Part shown: positions 1 through 8,263 of the stretch, piece by piece
Layout of the letters: each line of letters opens with the position of its first letter
How positions within the stretch are numbered: the stretch's first letter is position 1
NCBI GenBank assembly: GCA_965249005.1
Contig: CBDFLD010000006.1
Location: 62,001 to 126,000 of the forward strand
DNA: 64,000 nt
Direction: 5' to 3'
Source of the DNA: CBDFLD01 sp965249005
Lineage (GTDB): Bacteria > Acidobacteriota > UBA6911
Notes under the pieces: model-generated
Seen by the model: only the letters and a program-made list of their open reading frames with translations
Database searches by the model: none
What the model was told of the DNA's origin: nothing
Translations under genes and position numbers: made by a program

Positions 1-2
1 TC

Positions 3-395
3 TTCATGGCCGTACTGAGAGTGAAGACGGCAACCTTGAGCTACGTCAATGCCGGACACAACGCTCCTGTGGTTCTAGCAAACGGAGGATCGAGCCTGCT
101 TGAATCGACTGGCAGGCCGCTGGGACTGCTGCCCGGCGGAAGCTATCGGCAGGAAAGCGTTTCTCTTTCCCGCGGCGATGGGGTATTTCTCTTCACGGAT
201 GGACTTGTCGAAATGGAAAACGCGGCCGGTGAAGAGTTCGGCGCGTCCAGGCTGGAATCCATGCTAGTTGAGATGGGCTCGATGGATCCCGAGCAATGGC
301 TGATCCAGGTCGAGGAAGCGGTCCGGCTCCATCGAGGCGCGACGGAAGCGCTCGACGACGCGACGCTTTTGGTCCTCAAGGTTAGGACTGTGTAA
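3..395 (+). CDS. SpoIIE/PP2C-family serine phosphatase, C-terminal part (5' end outside window)
   Basis: This is the end of a PPM-type phosphatase of the SpoIIE/RsbU kind, which dephosphorylates phosphoserine on anti-sigma-antagonist proteins or acts as output of a signalling protein. The visible part starts before the family motif YVNAGHNAP, continues through GVFLFTDGLVEMEN, which carries the metal-binding TDG and conserved Glu, and ends with the DDATLLVLKV motif just before the stop. The reading frame is open to the left edge, so any sensor or HAMP region lies outside the window. The specific partner cannot be deduced. The next gene starts 80 bp downstream on the same strand. Family call is firm; role is unknown. 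Confidence 0.85.
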   Translation, partial: FMAVLRVKTATLSYVNAGHNAPVVLANGGSSLLESTGRPLGLLPGGSYRQESVSLSRGDGVFLFTDGLVEMENAAGEEFGASRLESMLVEMGSMDPEQWLIQVEEAVRLHRGATEALDDATLLVLKVRTV

Positions 396-475
396 AGGGT
401 GTGCAACCTAAGCCATGAGTAGTGCTGCGCAAGCGGGCTCATGGAACCACAATGAACTGAACAAAGGGAGTAGTT

Positions 476-1843
476 ATGCGTTGCTACCGGCTTCTGTGGG
501 TCTTGGTTTTCGTGACCCCGATCTTCACCGGCACTACCGGCGTTTTCGGAGAAGAATCTTCCTGGCCCCGTTGGAGAGGTCCCCACGATATCGGAATGGC
601 CGACGGTGAGGCCCCCATCTCCTGGGGAGACGACGAGAACATCAAGTGGAAGAGCGCAATCCCGGGACGCGGGTACTCTTCGCCGGTCGTTTGGGGAAAA
701 CAGGTGTTTTTGACCACTGCCATTCCCACCGGGGACCCTCCGAAGGTTACAGAGCCTCCCCCGCCTCCACCACCCCCACCACCAGGGCAGCAAGGACGGC
801 GGCGTGGGCGTCGAGGGTTTGGCCGGAACACAGGTCCTCAAGCCGAACACAAGTTCGACGTGCTTTGTCTCGACAAAGAAAACGGCGCACTGCTCTGGCA
901 GGAGACTGCCATCACCGCCGTCCCCCACGAGGGCTTTCACAGGCGTTACGGCAGTTTTGCCTCCAACTCCCCGGTTACCGACGGTCAGCACCTGTTTGCC
1001 TTCTTTGGCTCACGGGGCGTGTACTGTTACGACACGGACGGAAAACTCATCTGGAAGAAGGATTTCGGCGTGAAGATGCGTATGCGTCTGGGGTTCGGGG
1101 AGGGAACCGCGGCGGTACTGCACGGGAACATCCTGATCTTGAATTTCGATCATGAGGGCGACTCTTTCATTGTCGCGCTGGAGAAGAGCTCGGGAGACGA
1201 GATCTGGCGAGTTCCGCGAGACGAGGCCAGCAATTGGGCTCCTCCGCTGGTGCTGAAACACGACGGTCAGAAACAAATCATCGTCTCGGCCACCAATAGG
1301 GTACGCAGCTATGATCTAGTATCGGGAGAATTGATCTGGGAGTGCGGCGGGCTCGGACTAAACACGATCCCGGCCCCGGTGCACAACAAGGGGATCTTGT
1401 ATGTGATGAGCGGATTTCGAAAGCCCAATCTGCTCGCGATTCGGCTCGGAGGGATAGGGGATTTGACCGGTTCCGACTCCGTGATCTGGAGCAACGACCG
1501 GGGCAATTCCTACACTCCTTCACCGGTTCTTTACGATGACAAGCTCTACTTGTTGACCGACAAAGGACTTATCAGTTGCCTCGACGCCAAGACGGGTGAG
1601 CCCTACTATCAGCAATCCCGGCTTCCGGGGCCCCACAACTTCAAAGCTTCTCCGGTTGGGGCCGACGGAAAGCTCTACCTGGCCAGCGAGAACGGAGACG
1701 TATTTGTGTTGAAGATGGGACCAGAACTCGAGGTCATCGCCACAAACACCTTGGCGGATCAGGTCTTTATCTCCTCGCCGGCCATAGCGGACGGCAACCT
1801 GTTTCTCCGGAGCGAGAAGTACCTTTTCTGCATCGGCGACTGA
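476..1843 (+). CDS. Secreted PQQ-like beta-propeller repeat protein
   Basis: A 455-residue exported protein with a signal peptide over about residues 1-25 (LLWVLVFV hydrophobic core). The mature N terminus carries the SWPRWRGPHDIG motif typical of outer-membrane-biogenesis/PQQ-like propeller proteins. Several propeller blades follow, with repeats such as LDKENGALLWQE, LEKSSGDEIWRV, YDLVSGELIWEC and LDAKTGEPYYQ. Unusual is a run of ten prolines at residues 94-103 followed by an Arg/Gly-rich patch (RRRGRRGFG), which looks like a flexible loop between blades. No catalytic dehydrogenase residues could be assigned, so an enzyme function should not be assumed; scaffold or binding roles are equally likely. 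ATG chosen because it directly precedes the signal peptide and has a GGGAG stretch upstream. Confidence 0.85.
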   Translation: MRCYRLLWVLVFVTPIFTGTTGVFGEESSWPRWRGPHDIGMADGEAPISWGDDENIKWKSAIPGRGYSSPVVWGKQVFLTTAIPTGDPPKVTEPPPPPPPPPPGQQGRRRGRRGFGRNTGPQAEHKFDVLCLDKENGALLWQETAITAVPHEGFHRRYGSFASNSPVTDGQHLFAFFGSRGVYCYDTDGKLIWKKDFGVKMRMRLGFGEGTAAVLHGNILILNFDHEGDSFIVALEKSSGDEIWRVPRDEASNWAPPLVLKHDGQKQIIVSATNRVRSYDLVSGELIWECGGLGLNTIPAPVHNKGILYVMSGFRKPNLLAIRLGGIGDLTGSDSVIWSNDRGNSYTPSPVLYDDKLYLLTDKGLISCLDAKTGEPYYQQSRLPGPHNFKASPVGADGKLYLASENGDVFVLKMGPELEVIATNTLADQVFISSPAIADGNLFLRSEKYLFCIGD

Positions 1844-1986
1844 GCTGTCCAGATCGAGCTGTCTCTGTTACGGTGCAGTAGCTCCCCAGTGGCAGCATCT
1901 TTGCTATCCTACCCTTGGCTCACGCGGTCATTGGAGACGCCGTGACGGGCCTGTAGTCTGAGGGAGCCGAACAAAATGGAGCGCAC

Positions 1987-2853
1987 GTGAAAGATCTGTC
2001 CCTGGCGGCACCTCCCTTTCTTGTATACGAAAAAGTGCTGCGCCGAGGCCTCGAAGAAGATCTGGGTGAGACCGGAGATATAACAACCGACTTGATTGTT
2101 GCTCCGGGGACGAGGGCTGAGGGAGTGTTGGTGGCTCGCTCGGCCGGGAGAATCGCGGGTATCGATGTCAGCCTGGACACGTTTTCGCTGCTCAACGCTC
2201 AGATCGAAAAACAAGCCCTGGTAAAAGACGGAACCGATGCCTCTGAGGGTCAGGAGCTGGCACGAGTTTCCGGTGATGCCCGTGCGATTCTCACTGCAGA
2301 GCGAACGGCGCTGAATTTACTTGGCCGGCTGTGCGGGGTCGCCACGGCAACGCGTGATATTGCGGCTGCCGTCGAATCCACGTCTGCCCGCGTCGTCTGC
2401 ACACGAAAGACAACACCGGGGTTGAGGTCGCTCGAGAAGTACGCGGTCCGGGCCGGCGGTGCGTCCAACCATCGCTATGGACTGGATGACGGCGTTCTAA
2501 TCAAGGACAATCACCTGTTGATTGCCGGCAGCGTCCGCGAAGCCGTGCTCCGGGTTCGCCGGTCCGTGGGACACATGGTGACGATTGAAGTGGAAGCAGA
2601 TACTCTGGATCAGGTGCAGGAAGCACTCGAGCTGAAGGTCGATGCCATCCTGCTGGATAACATGTCGCGGAAGGAGTTGGAACGCGCCGTCAGCCTCGTA
2701 CAAGGTAGCGCGATCCTGGAAGCATCCGGTGGCATCACCGTCGAATCTGCGCTAAGGACCGCGCAAACCGGAGTCGACCTCCTTTCTGTCGGATGGATCA
2801 CTCACAGTGCCCCACAGGTGGACGTGGGCCTCGATCTACATCTGACGGATTGA
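1987..2853 (+). CDS. nadC: Nicotinate-nucleotide pyrophosphorylase (quinolinate phosphoribosyltransferase)
   Basis: Converts quinolinate and PRPP to nicotinate mononucleotide, CO2 and pyrophosphate in de novo NAD synthesis (cytoplasm). The 288-residue length fits the family. Visible motifs include LEEDLGETGDITTD near the N terminus, CTRKTTPGLR (Arg140, Lys141) for the phosphate pocket, NHRYGL with His162/Arg163, IKDNHL (Lys173 to His176), LDNMS and the C-terminal LEASGGIT loop. It starts with GTG; the ribosome site is weak and the start could move slightly. nadA and nadB are not nearby, so the precursor pathway is elsewhere. lepB follows 51 bp downstream, possibly cotranscribed. Confidence 0.95.
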   Translation: MKDLSLAAPPFLVYEKVLRRGLEEDLGETGDITTDLIVAPGTRAEGVLVARSAGRIAGIDVSLDTFSLLNAQIEKQALVKDGTDASEGQELARVSGDARAILTAERTALNLLGRLCGVATATRDIAAAVESTSARVVCTRKTTPGLRSLEKYAVRAGGASNHRYGLDDGVLIKDNHLLIAGSVREAVLRVRRSVGHMVTIEVEADTLDQVQEALELKVDAILLDNMSRKELERAVSLVQGSAILEASGGITVESALRTAQTGVDLLSVGWITHSAPQVDVGLDLHLTD

Positions 2854-2904
2854 GACACAACGAGGGTCACAGCGGAAATCGAATCCGTACGCGAGGGAAA
2901 CACT

Positions 2905-3768
2905 ATGACGAAACGTTTGCAAAACCTCATGGCGCAGTGGGTCAAGGAGATTCTCCTCGTTCTGTGCAGCGTTCTCTTCGTGACGAGCTTCGTGATGGCG
3001 GGATTCGAGGTCCCGACCGGATCGATGGAGGACACTGTCAAGGCCGGCGACCGCATACTTGTCAATAAGTTCCTCTACGGAGGTTCGACTCCCTACACTA
3101 TCCCCTGGACGTCCATCCGTATCCCGCATCTTCGGGTGCCGGGCCTCCGGAGCGTCCAGCGGGGCGATGTCATCGTCTTCGACTGGCCGGGGGGGCGGGA
3201 TCAGATCCACAAACCGGTTCAGACCTGGTATTTGAAGCGCTGCATTGGCTTGCCCAACGATACGGTCGAGATCCGGGATCGCGAGATCCATGTAAACGGC
3301 AGCTCGCTCGAAGATCCCAAACACGTGAAATTCGTCCGCCGGGCACTGCCAGGCCACGTTGCTCGAGCGGAAATCTTCCCCAAGGGCGCTCGATGGAACG
3401 AAGACCACTATGGGCCTGTTACGGTGCCAGCGAAGGGCGCCGAGTTGACCCTCAACCGGCATAACATCCAGTCATGGGAGGTTTTCATTCGAAGAGAGGG
3501 ACACACGGTAGAGGTCCGCGGCTCCGAGGGCTGGGTGGATAGTCAACCGACTCAGACATATCGCGTCGAGCGCGACTACTGCTTCGCAATGGGCGACAAC
3601 CGGGACGACAGCCTTGACAGCCGTTTCTGGGGCTTCGTTCCGGTAGAGGACATTGTGGGCATGCCGTTTCTCGTGTATTGGTCTTGGGATCAGAACATCC
3701 CGATGTATCGATTGTGGGAGAAGATCCGCTCCGTCGAGTTTTCCCGTATTGGAACACTCATTCGCTGA
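2905..3768 (+). CDS. lepB: Signal peptidase I
   Basis: Membrane protease that removes signal peptides from exported proteins. There is one N-terminal membrane segment at about residues 14-33, followed by FEVPTGSMEDTV with the nucleophile Ser40. The Lys general base lies in box D (YLKRCIGLPNDTVEI), and box E is MGDNRDDSLDSRFWGFV. At 287 residues it has an extra stretch between boxes D and E, as in larger diderm LepB enzymes. GAGGG lies seven bases before the ATG, a good ribosome site. It sits between nadC and an alcohol dehydrogenase gene on the same strand, an arrangement with no obvious functional meaning. Confidence 0.95.
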   Translation: MTKRLQNLMAQWVKEILLVLCSVLFVTSFVMAGFEVPTGSMEDTVKAGDRILVNKFLYGGSTPYTIPWTSIRIPHLRVPGLRSVQRGDVIVFDWPGGRDQIHKPVQTWYLKRCIGLPNDTVEIRDREIHVNGSSLEDPKHVKFVRRALPGHVARAEIFPKGARWNEDHYGPVTVPAKGAELTLNRHNIQSWEVFIRREGHTVEVRGSEGWVDSQPTQTYRVERDYCFAMGDNRDDSLDSRFWGFVPVEDIVGMPFLVYWSWDQNIPMYRLWEKIRSVEFSRIGTLIR

Positions 3769-3796
3769 AGCCACCCTTGCTACTGCAAATATCACC

Positions 3797-4924
3797 ATGA
3801 AAGAAGCCGATTTCAAGTCTCCAACCCGGATCTACTTTGGTCCTGATGCCGTTCACCGCATCGGAAACATCGTCCGGGACCTTGGGGGGAAGAGAGTCTT
3901 GCTCGTTTCGGACCAGGGCTTGATCGCGGCCGGTCACGTGGCAAAGGCTACCGATCTGCTGCGGCAATCCGAACTCGATGTCTTCCTTTTTCATGATTTT
4001 CAGGAGAACCCCACGTCCGAGATGGCCGAGCGAGGAATGATCTTTGCAAGGACGCAGGGAATCGACTTTATTGTCGGCTTCGGGGGCGGTAGCTCCATGG
4101 ACTGCGCCAAGGCCATCAACTTCCTTCTGACCAACGGCGGCTCCATGTCCGATTATTGGGGACAGGGGAAGGCGAAAAAGCCGATGTTACCCATGGTGGG
4201 CGTGCCCACCACGGCCGGAACAGGCAGTGAAACTCAGTCGATCGCCCTCATTACCAATCCGAATAGTCACCGGAAGATGGCCTGTGGAGATCCCAAGGCT
4301 TCCTTCAAGGCGGCGATCCTGGATCCCAAGCTGACTCTGTCTCAGCCAGCCGGGCTGACGGCCACGACGGGATTTGACGCCATCGGACACGCCGTCGAAT
4401 CCTACGTATGTACCAGCCGGACTCCCCAGTCACAGTTTTTTTCACTGGAAGCCTGGCGTCTACTGGAGAAGAACTATCCTCGCGTCATCCGAGAACCCGG
4501 GTCTCTACAGGCCAGGGGCGATATGTTGCTCGGCTCCGCCATGGCGGGCATCGCCATCGAAAACTCGATGCTGGGAGCCACTCACGCGTTGGCCAATCCA
4601 CTGACCGAGCGATTCGGCACCGCGCATGGGGTCGCCATTGCGCTCTTGCTTCACCACGTGGTCCGGTGGAATACCCCCGCGGTGGGAGAGCTTTACAACG
4701 AGCTGGCGGTTTCTTCGCGGTCCTCCGATAGGGGTCCGCTGGCGGACTACCTTCTGGGATTGCTGACACAGAGCGGCTTGCCCACCCGTCTCCGAGAAGT
4801 CGGGATTCCCGAATCGGCCTTGCCTGAGCTCGCCGCGGCTTCCCTGCAGCAGTGGACCGGAACCTTCAATCCGAGAAAACTGACAGAAGCGGCCGCGGTG
4901 GAACTCTACGGGGCAGCATATTAG
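3797..4924 (+). CDS. Iron-containing (group III) alcohol dehydrogenase
   Basis: NAD(P)-dependent oxidoreductase of the Fe-ADH superfamily (375 residues), interconverting an alcohol and an aldehyde or ketone. The dinucleotide site is GFGGGSSMDCAKA. The VPTTAGTGSE motif follows, and the metal ligands are the Asp and His residues in TTGFDAIGHAVE and the His residues of LGATHALANP and GTAHGVAIALLLHH. Substrate is not deducible. An open frame extends upstream into lepB, but ATG at 3797 is preferred because MKEADFKSPTRIYFG matches the family N terminus and leaves a 28-bp gap after lepB. Likely in one transcript with nadC and lepB. Confidence 0.9.
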   Translation: MKEADFKSPTRIYFGPDAVHRIGNIVRDLGGKRVLLVSDQGLIAAGHVAKATDLLRQSELDVFLFHDFQENPTSEMAERGMIFARTQGIDFIVGFGGGSSMDCAKAINFLLTNGGSMSDYWGQGKAKKPMLPMVGVPTTAGTGSETQSIALITNPNSHRKMACGDPKASFKAAILDPKLTLSQPAGLTATTGFDAIGHAVESYVCTSRTPQSQFFSLEAWRLLEKNYPRVIREPGSLQARGDMLLGSAMAGIAIENSMLGATHALANPLTERFGTAHGVAIALLLHHVVRWNTPAVGELYNELAVSSRSSDRGPLADYLLGLLTQSGLPTRLREVGIPESALPELAAASLQQWTGTFNPRKLTEAAAVELYGAAY

Positions 4925-5044
4925 GAACTGTCCGCTTGCCGCCAACCGCTTTCCGAACAAGTTTCGGCAAACGTGTCGGCCGCTCAGTCCGTGCGTGGGA
5001 ATAGGGGTAGGGAGGCCCGATTGAGTTCGATCCCCCCTCCCTCC

Positions 5045-5077
5045 GAACCGTACGTGCGGTTCTCCCGCATACGGCTC
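5045..5077 (-). ncRNA. Group II intron domain V
   Basis: Read on the minus strand the segment starts GAGCCGTATGCGG and ends CGCACGTACGGTTC. The two arms pair into the short, highly conserved catalytic hairpin of group II introns (AGC-type catalytic triad near the 5' base). Its position directly downstream of the maturase-domain remnant is as expected. It is well preserved although the coding part is broken. Confidence 0.85.
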
Positions 5078-5091
5078 TCCAGTTGGTGGTC

Positions 5092-6240
5092 TTACCTCGA
5101 CGAGGATTGACGGACCAAGCCATGGGCAGTCGCCAAGGAATACAGCCCGTGCTCAGCAAAGTAGGAATTCCGCCAGCGTTGATGATCTCGCCCGCGGCCA
5201 CGTCCCTTCCGACCGCATCGCTTTCGCAGTATCGATCGCAGTCGCATCCGGACCCAGCCATCTATGGGCTCAAAGGTGTTGCTGTGACTCTGCTTGAAAC
5301 TCAAACCAGCCTCGCAGCGTCGCGTTCACATCCTCGATGATGTATGCCAGACTGTGGCCATGGGCACGTTTTGTTTTCGCCCGGATGGTCGTTCTGAGTT
5401 TCTTCAGGCGTGGCCAGCGATACTGGGCTCGAAAGTGATACCCCAGAAAGTCAAATCCCTCCGTCTCAGCATCCACAATTCGCGTCTTCTCCGGATGAAG
5501 CGTCAGACCAGCTTCCGAAGTCCACGCCTGTACCAGAGCCAAGGCCGCCTCTGCTTCTTCTCGCGTACGACACAAGATGACAAAGTCATCAGCGTAGCGC
5601 ACCATTTGAAAGGGGCCATTGATCGACGGATTGAGGTAAACGTTCGAAAGCAAGGGAGACGGCGCCTTGCGGACTACCAGATTCTTGCCACATCCATGAT
5701 CTCCGCTCAATCAGTCGGAGCACCCGGCCGTCGCTGGCACGCGTGCCATCAATATCATGCGGAATCCGATAGCCTTTCAAATCGGTCCACAACGTAGCCG
5801 TAGCCACTCTTCCTCAGCTCAACAACACGCGAAGCGCGTCCTTGAGCTGAGTCCGGGCGAAAGCCGTAGGCTCGGCAAACTCGAAGATCGGTTCCAGCAC
5901 GTTGCGAAGCGCGGTTTGAACCAACCGTCACCGAGTGGTCGCTTTTCCTCACTTTGGGAAGCGTGACCGCGTGTGGCAACATGCGATGCGTCCCAGGTTC
6001 TTGTCTCGGTGTTGCGAGACTCCCGTCACGTGATCCACGCCAGCGGCTCCCCTGTTCCCGGCACGTATGCCGAGAGCAAGCTTCCGCAAACACCTTGTCG
6101 ATTCGGGCCCATTTCCCTCCTTGCACTCCAGCCTCGAGTGCCGTCAACTTGCCGCTTCCGTCCACCTCCATCGGCTGCGACTTTCCCGGGTTGAAGGGCG
6201 TTTCCGCTGCGCCCGGTTGTTGTTCCGACTGTTCGGTCAT
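5092..6240 (-). pseudogene. Group II intron reverse transcriptase/maturase, multiply frameshifted
   Basis: Remains of an intron-encoded protein are spread over several frames. The N terminus from 6240 has MTEQSEQQPGAAETPFN and an ARIDKVFAEA stretch. The middle has YGFRPD and KSGYGYVVD from the RT palm. A separate frame (about 5270-5640) has the catalytic MVRYADDFVILC motif, LHPEKTRIVD and FDFLGYHF. A third frame (5092-5304) holds the maturase domain ending HQRWRNSYFAEHGLYSLA. Intact relatives are about 420-480 residues; here about 380 codons remain with at least two frame changes and apparent internal deletions around the palm. It cannot make a working enzyme as written. Confidence 0.8.
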
Positions 6241-6478
6241 CCCGCATCCACCTCCCTGCGTCCCTTTGCTCCACGAGTGTTAGCTCGCTTCTTCGCTACT
6301 ATGGACGCTCTGACTCCTGAGCTACCGGCTCTTCGGCTCTCCTTCGAGTATGAACTCCGTCCGTCGCAGGTCTCCCTGCTTTACGTGTTTGGCCTTCAGA
6401 GGTCCCCAACCACCTGACTGCCCCTGCCGTCGCTTTTGATCAGCGCGACAGCCTTTCGGGCTTCGCTAGCAGGCTCGC

Positions 6479-6530
6479 CAACGAGAAATGCAGAAACATT
6501 GCCCATTGCCGCGTCTGCTGCTCAGCATTT
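6479..6530 (-). repeat. 52-bp direct repeat, copy next to intron remnant
   Basis: Identical over 52 bp to 6820-6871, same orientation. This copy lies immediately after the stop codon of the DUF4870-like gene (on the minus strand) and directly abuts the 5' side of the intron wreck. The other copy is inside the coding sequence of that gene. Confidence 0.95.
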
Positions 6531-6900
6531 ACGACAGAAACGTGAAGGAGAGGGGGTACTTCCACACCTCTCCGGTGTTGGCCTTAATACCGCCGATGAT
6601 CGGAAACACAGTGCAGAGCACCGCGAGGGCCACCAACAACGGGATTCCAATCAGAACGAAGCTGAGTAACATCGCTATGACCCCGTAGATCAGCGCCGTG
6701 AGCAACCAGTTCACCACAACCTTGCCGTGCACATCGATTCCCGGAAGCTCGTTCTTCTTTATCTGCCAGATAACTATCGGAACCGCGATTCCGGCAATCG
6801 GAATGATAAAGCCCGCAAGCAACGAGAAATGCAGAAACATTGCCCATTGCCGCGTCTGCTGCTCAGCATTTGTAGATCCGCCAGTTGCATCATCTTTCAT
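6529..6900 (-). CDS. DUF4870/Tic20-like small membrane protein
   Basis: A 123-residue predicted inner-membrane protein. After a short polar N terminus (MKDDATGGSTNAEQQTRQ) come two long hydrophobic blocks. The first (FLHFSLLAGFIIPIAGIAVP, plus IVIWQI) ends in the characteristic IKKNELPGIDVHG loop; the second spans two more helices (NWLLTALIYGVIAMLLSFVL then GIPLLVALAVLCTVFPIIGG) before KANTGEVWKYP. This pattern matches the DUF4870 family, whose function is not established. The start at 6900 is chosen over an upstream one because GGGAGG lies five bases before it. The 52-bp repeat covers codons of residues 11-28. Confidence 0.8.
   Translation of the reverse strand: MKDDATGGSTNAEQQTRQWAMFLHFSLLAGFIIPIAGIAVPIVIWQIKKNELPGIDVHGKVVVNWLLTALIYGVIAMLLSFVLIGIPLLVALAVLCTVFPIIGGIKANTGEVWKYPLSFTFLS
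6820..6871 (-). repeat. 52-bp direct repeat, copy inside DUF4870-like gene
   Basis: Identical partner of 6479-6530. It encodes part of the N-terminal region of the small membrane protein, so this is likely the parental copy and the other a duplicate or the stub of a lost tandem gene. Confidence 0.95.
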
Positions 6901-7094
6901 CTGGACCTCCCGTTCTCGGCTACCGTTTTGCAATGCGGGCTCCACCGTCTCAGTGGACTCGCCAAGCTGAGGAATAAGGTCAAATCGCCGGCGGCCGGAA
7001 CTCGCTTGCGATTTTCACAAAGAGCTCACAGAATGTTGGTGTTCGAAATGCATCAGTTCCGATGAAGGACATGCCAACGGGAGGTTACGGAACC

Positions 7095-7625
7095 ATGGCC
7101 AGCTTCAGCGAAAGAATGATTGGGGCAGCGAAATTGGATGTTTCCATATACGAAGAGGTGGAGCGGGACATCGGCGCTACCGGCCAGGCAATGGCGGTTG
7201 TGGTTCTCTCCAGCGTCGCTGCCGGGATCGGAAGCGCAGGCGGAGGATTGCGTTTACTGATCGCAAGTACTGTCGCGGCCCTCGTCGGCTGGATTGTTTG
7301 GGCGGCCTTGACCTTTGTGATCGGGACGAAGTTGCTTCCGGAGCCGACCACACGTTCCGACATCGGAGAGTTGCTTCGCACGATCGGTTTTGCAAGCTCG
7401 CCAGGAATCCTTCAAGTATTGGGAATCGTGCCGTTCCTTGGCCCTGTCATCCGACCCGTTATATGGATCTGGATGCTCATCGCTTTCGTCGTGGCCGTGC
7501 GTCAGGCGCTCGATTACCACGGTACGGGACGAGCCGTCTTGGTTTGCGTCATCGGATTTGTGGCTTACGTGGTCGTCGCCTTTTTTCTGTCGGCGCTCGT
7601 GGGTATTGGCTCGGCACTGATTTGA
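7095..7625 (+). CDS. Yip1-family membrane protein
   Basis: A 176-residue protein with about five predicted membrane segments, starting with the family-like MASFSERMIGAAKLDVSIYE. Hydrophobic stretches include AMAVVVLSSVAAGIGSAGG, IVWAALTFVIGTKLL, GILQVLGIVPFLGPVI, IWMLIAFVVAVRQAL and the C-terminal VCVIGFVAYVVVAFFLSALV. The pattern of a TKLL loop, then GFASSPG and a WxWxL stretch, fits the bacterial Yip1 domain family, of unknown role. Another ATG occurs 33 bp upstream, but GGGAGG sits nine bases before 7095, favouring this start. It converges on msrA, and the DUF4870-like gene is divergent upstream. Confidence 0.8.
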   Translation: MASFSERMIGAAKLDVSIYEEVERDIGATGQAMAVVVLSSVAAGIGSAGGGLRLLIASTVAALVGWIVWAALTFVIGTKLLPEPTTRSDIGELLRTIGFASSPGILQVLGIVPFLGPVIRPVIWIWMLIAFVVAVRQALDYHGTGRAVLVCVIGFVAYVVVAFFLSALVGIGSALI

Positions 7626-7668
7626 CGAAGAGCAGTCCGCGGAAAGTGCACCGGATCCAGGACTGGGT

Positions 7669-8145
7669 TCAGGTTTCGATTCGGCAGGTTGCGAGTCCCC
7701 GTTTCTCGAGGTATTGCTGATGGTAATCTTCCGCGCGATAGAACTCACTGGCGGGAGCGATTTCCGTGACGATGGGACGTTTGAACCGGCCGCTCTGCTC
7801 TAGCTTCTCCTTTGAGGAGAGGGCGGCCTGCTGCTGCTCAGAATCGTGATAGAAGATAGCTGATCGATACTGCGTCCCAACGTCGGGCCCCTGACGATTG
7901 AGAGTCGTGGGGTCGTGATTGTCCCAGAAGACATCCAAGAGGTCGTCGTAGGTGGTCTTCTCGGGATCGTATTCGACTTGCACGACCTCCGCATGGCCCG
8001 TAGTACCGGTACAGACGTCTCTGTAGCTTGGACCTGCAAAACTGCCGCCAGCGTATCCCACGGCGGTTGCCGTCACCCCGGCAGTCTGCCGAAAAGCGGC
8101 CTCCACCCCCCAAAAGCAACCCGCTCCGAATGTCGCTCTGCTCAT
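7669..8145 (-). CDS. msrA: Peptide-methionine (S)-S-oxide reductase MsrA
   Basis: Repairs oxidised methionine (S form) in proteins using thioredoxin. The 158-residue protein begins MSRATFGAGCFWGVE, with catalytic Cys10 in the invariant GCFWG motif. It continues with the family motifs VGYAGG, YRDVCTGTTGHAEVVQV, FWDNHDPTTLNRQG, DVGTQYRSAIFY and EDYHQQYL. A single further Cys near the C terminus (LATC) could act as resolving cysteine. The frame is open further upstream into a palindromic repeat, but those residues do not belong to the family; the Met at 8145 is taken as start. The REP-like hairpin ends 17 bp before the start codon, so it lies in the leader. Confidence 0.95.
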   Translation of the reverse strand: MSRATFGAGCFWGVEAAFRQTAGVTATAVGYAGGSFAGPSYRDVCTGTTGHAEVVQVEYDPEKTTYDDLLDVFWDNHDPTTLNRQGPDVGTQYRSAIFYHDSEQQQAALSSKEKLEQSGRFKRPIVTEIAPASEFYRAEDYHQQYLEKRGLATCRIET

Positions 8146-8161
8146 GTCCTCTATATTGCCA

Positions 8162-8263
8162 TAAGGGGTCACAGCTTGAAAATCGAATTCTTGCATCTTC
8201 GGCTGCACTGGATCCCCTTGAGCCCGGGAAGCAAGAACTCAATTTTCAAGCTGTGACCCCTTA
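8162..8263. repeat. REP-like long inverted repeat (33-nt arms)
   Basis: Arms at 8162-8194 and 8231-8263 are inverted copies with only two mismatches in 33, around a 36-nt centre. Each arm begins TAAGGGGTCACAGCTTGAAA on its own outer side. It forms a strong hairpin between two minus-strand genes, covers the stop codon of the PIG-L gene and lies just ahead of msrA. No transposase gene is inside, so it is a non-autonomous palindromic or MITE-type unit. Confidence 0.9.

Larger units (their letters stand above)
5001..6470 (-). mobile_element. Degenerate group II intron (ribozyme and reverse transcriptase remnants)
   Basis: On the minus strand the region has the order of a bacterial group II intron. 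At the 5' side lies a domain I-IV-like stretch with the family string CCATAGTAGCG followed by AAGCGAG. Broken reverse-transcriptase coding sequence follows, then a clear domain V and a C-rich domain VI-like segment ending near CTACCCCTAT at 5001. The length (about 1.47 kb) is below the usual 1.8-2.5 kb, and the coding part is frameshifted, so the element looks dead and shortened. The 3' end is placed by the terminal AT dinucleotide; the 5' end near 6470 is approximate. It sits in the gap between the alcohol dehydrogenase gene and a small membrane protein gene. Confidence 0.8.
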
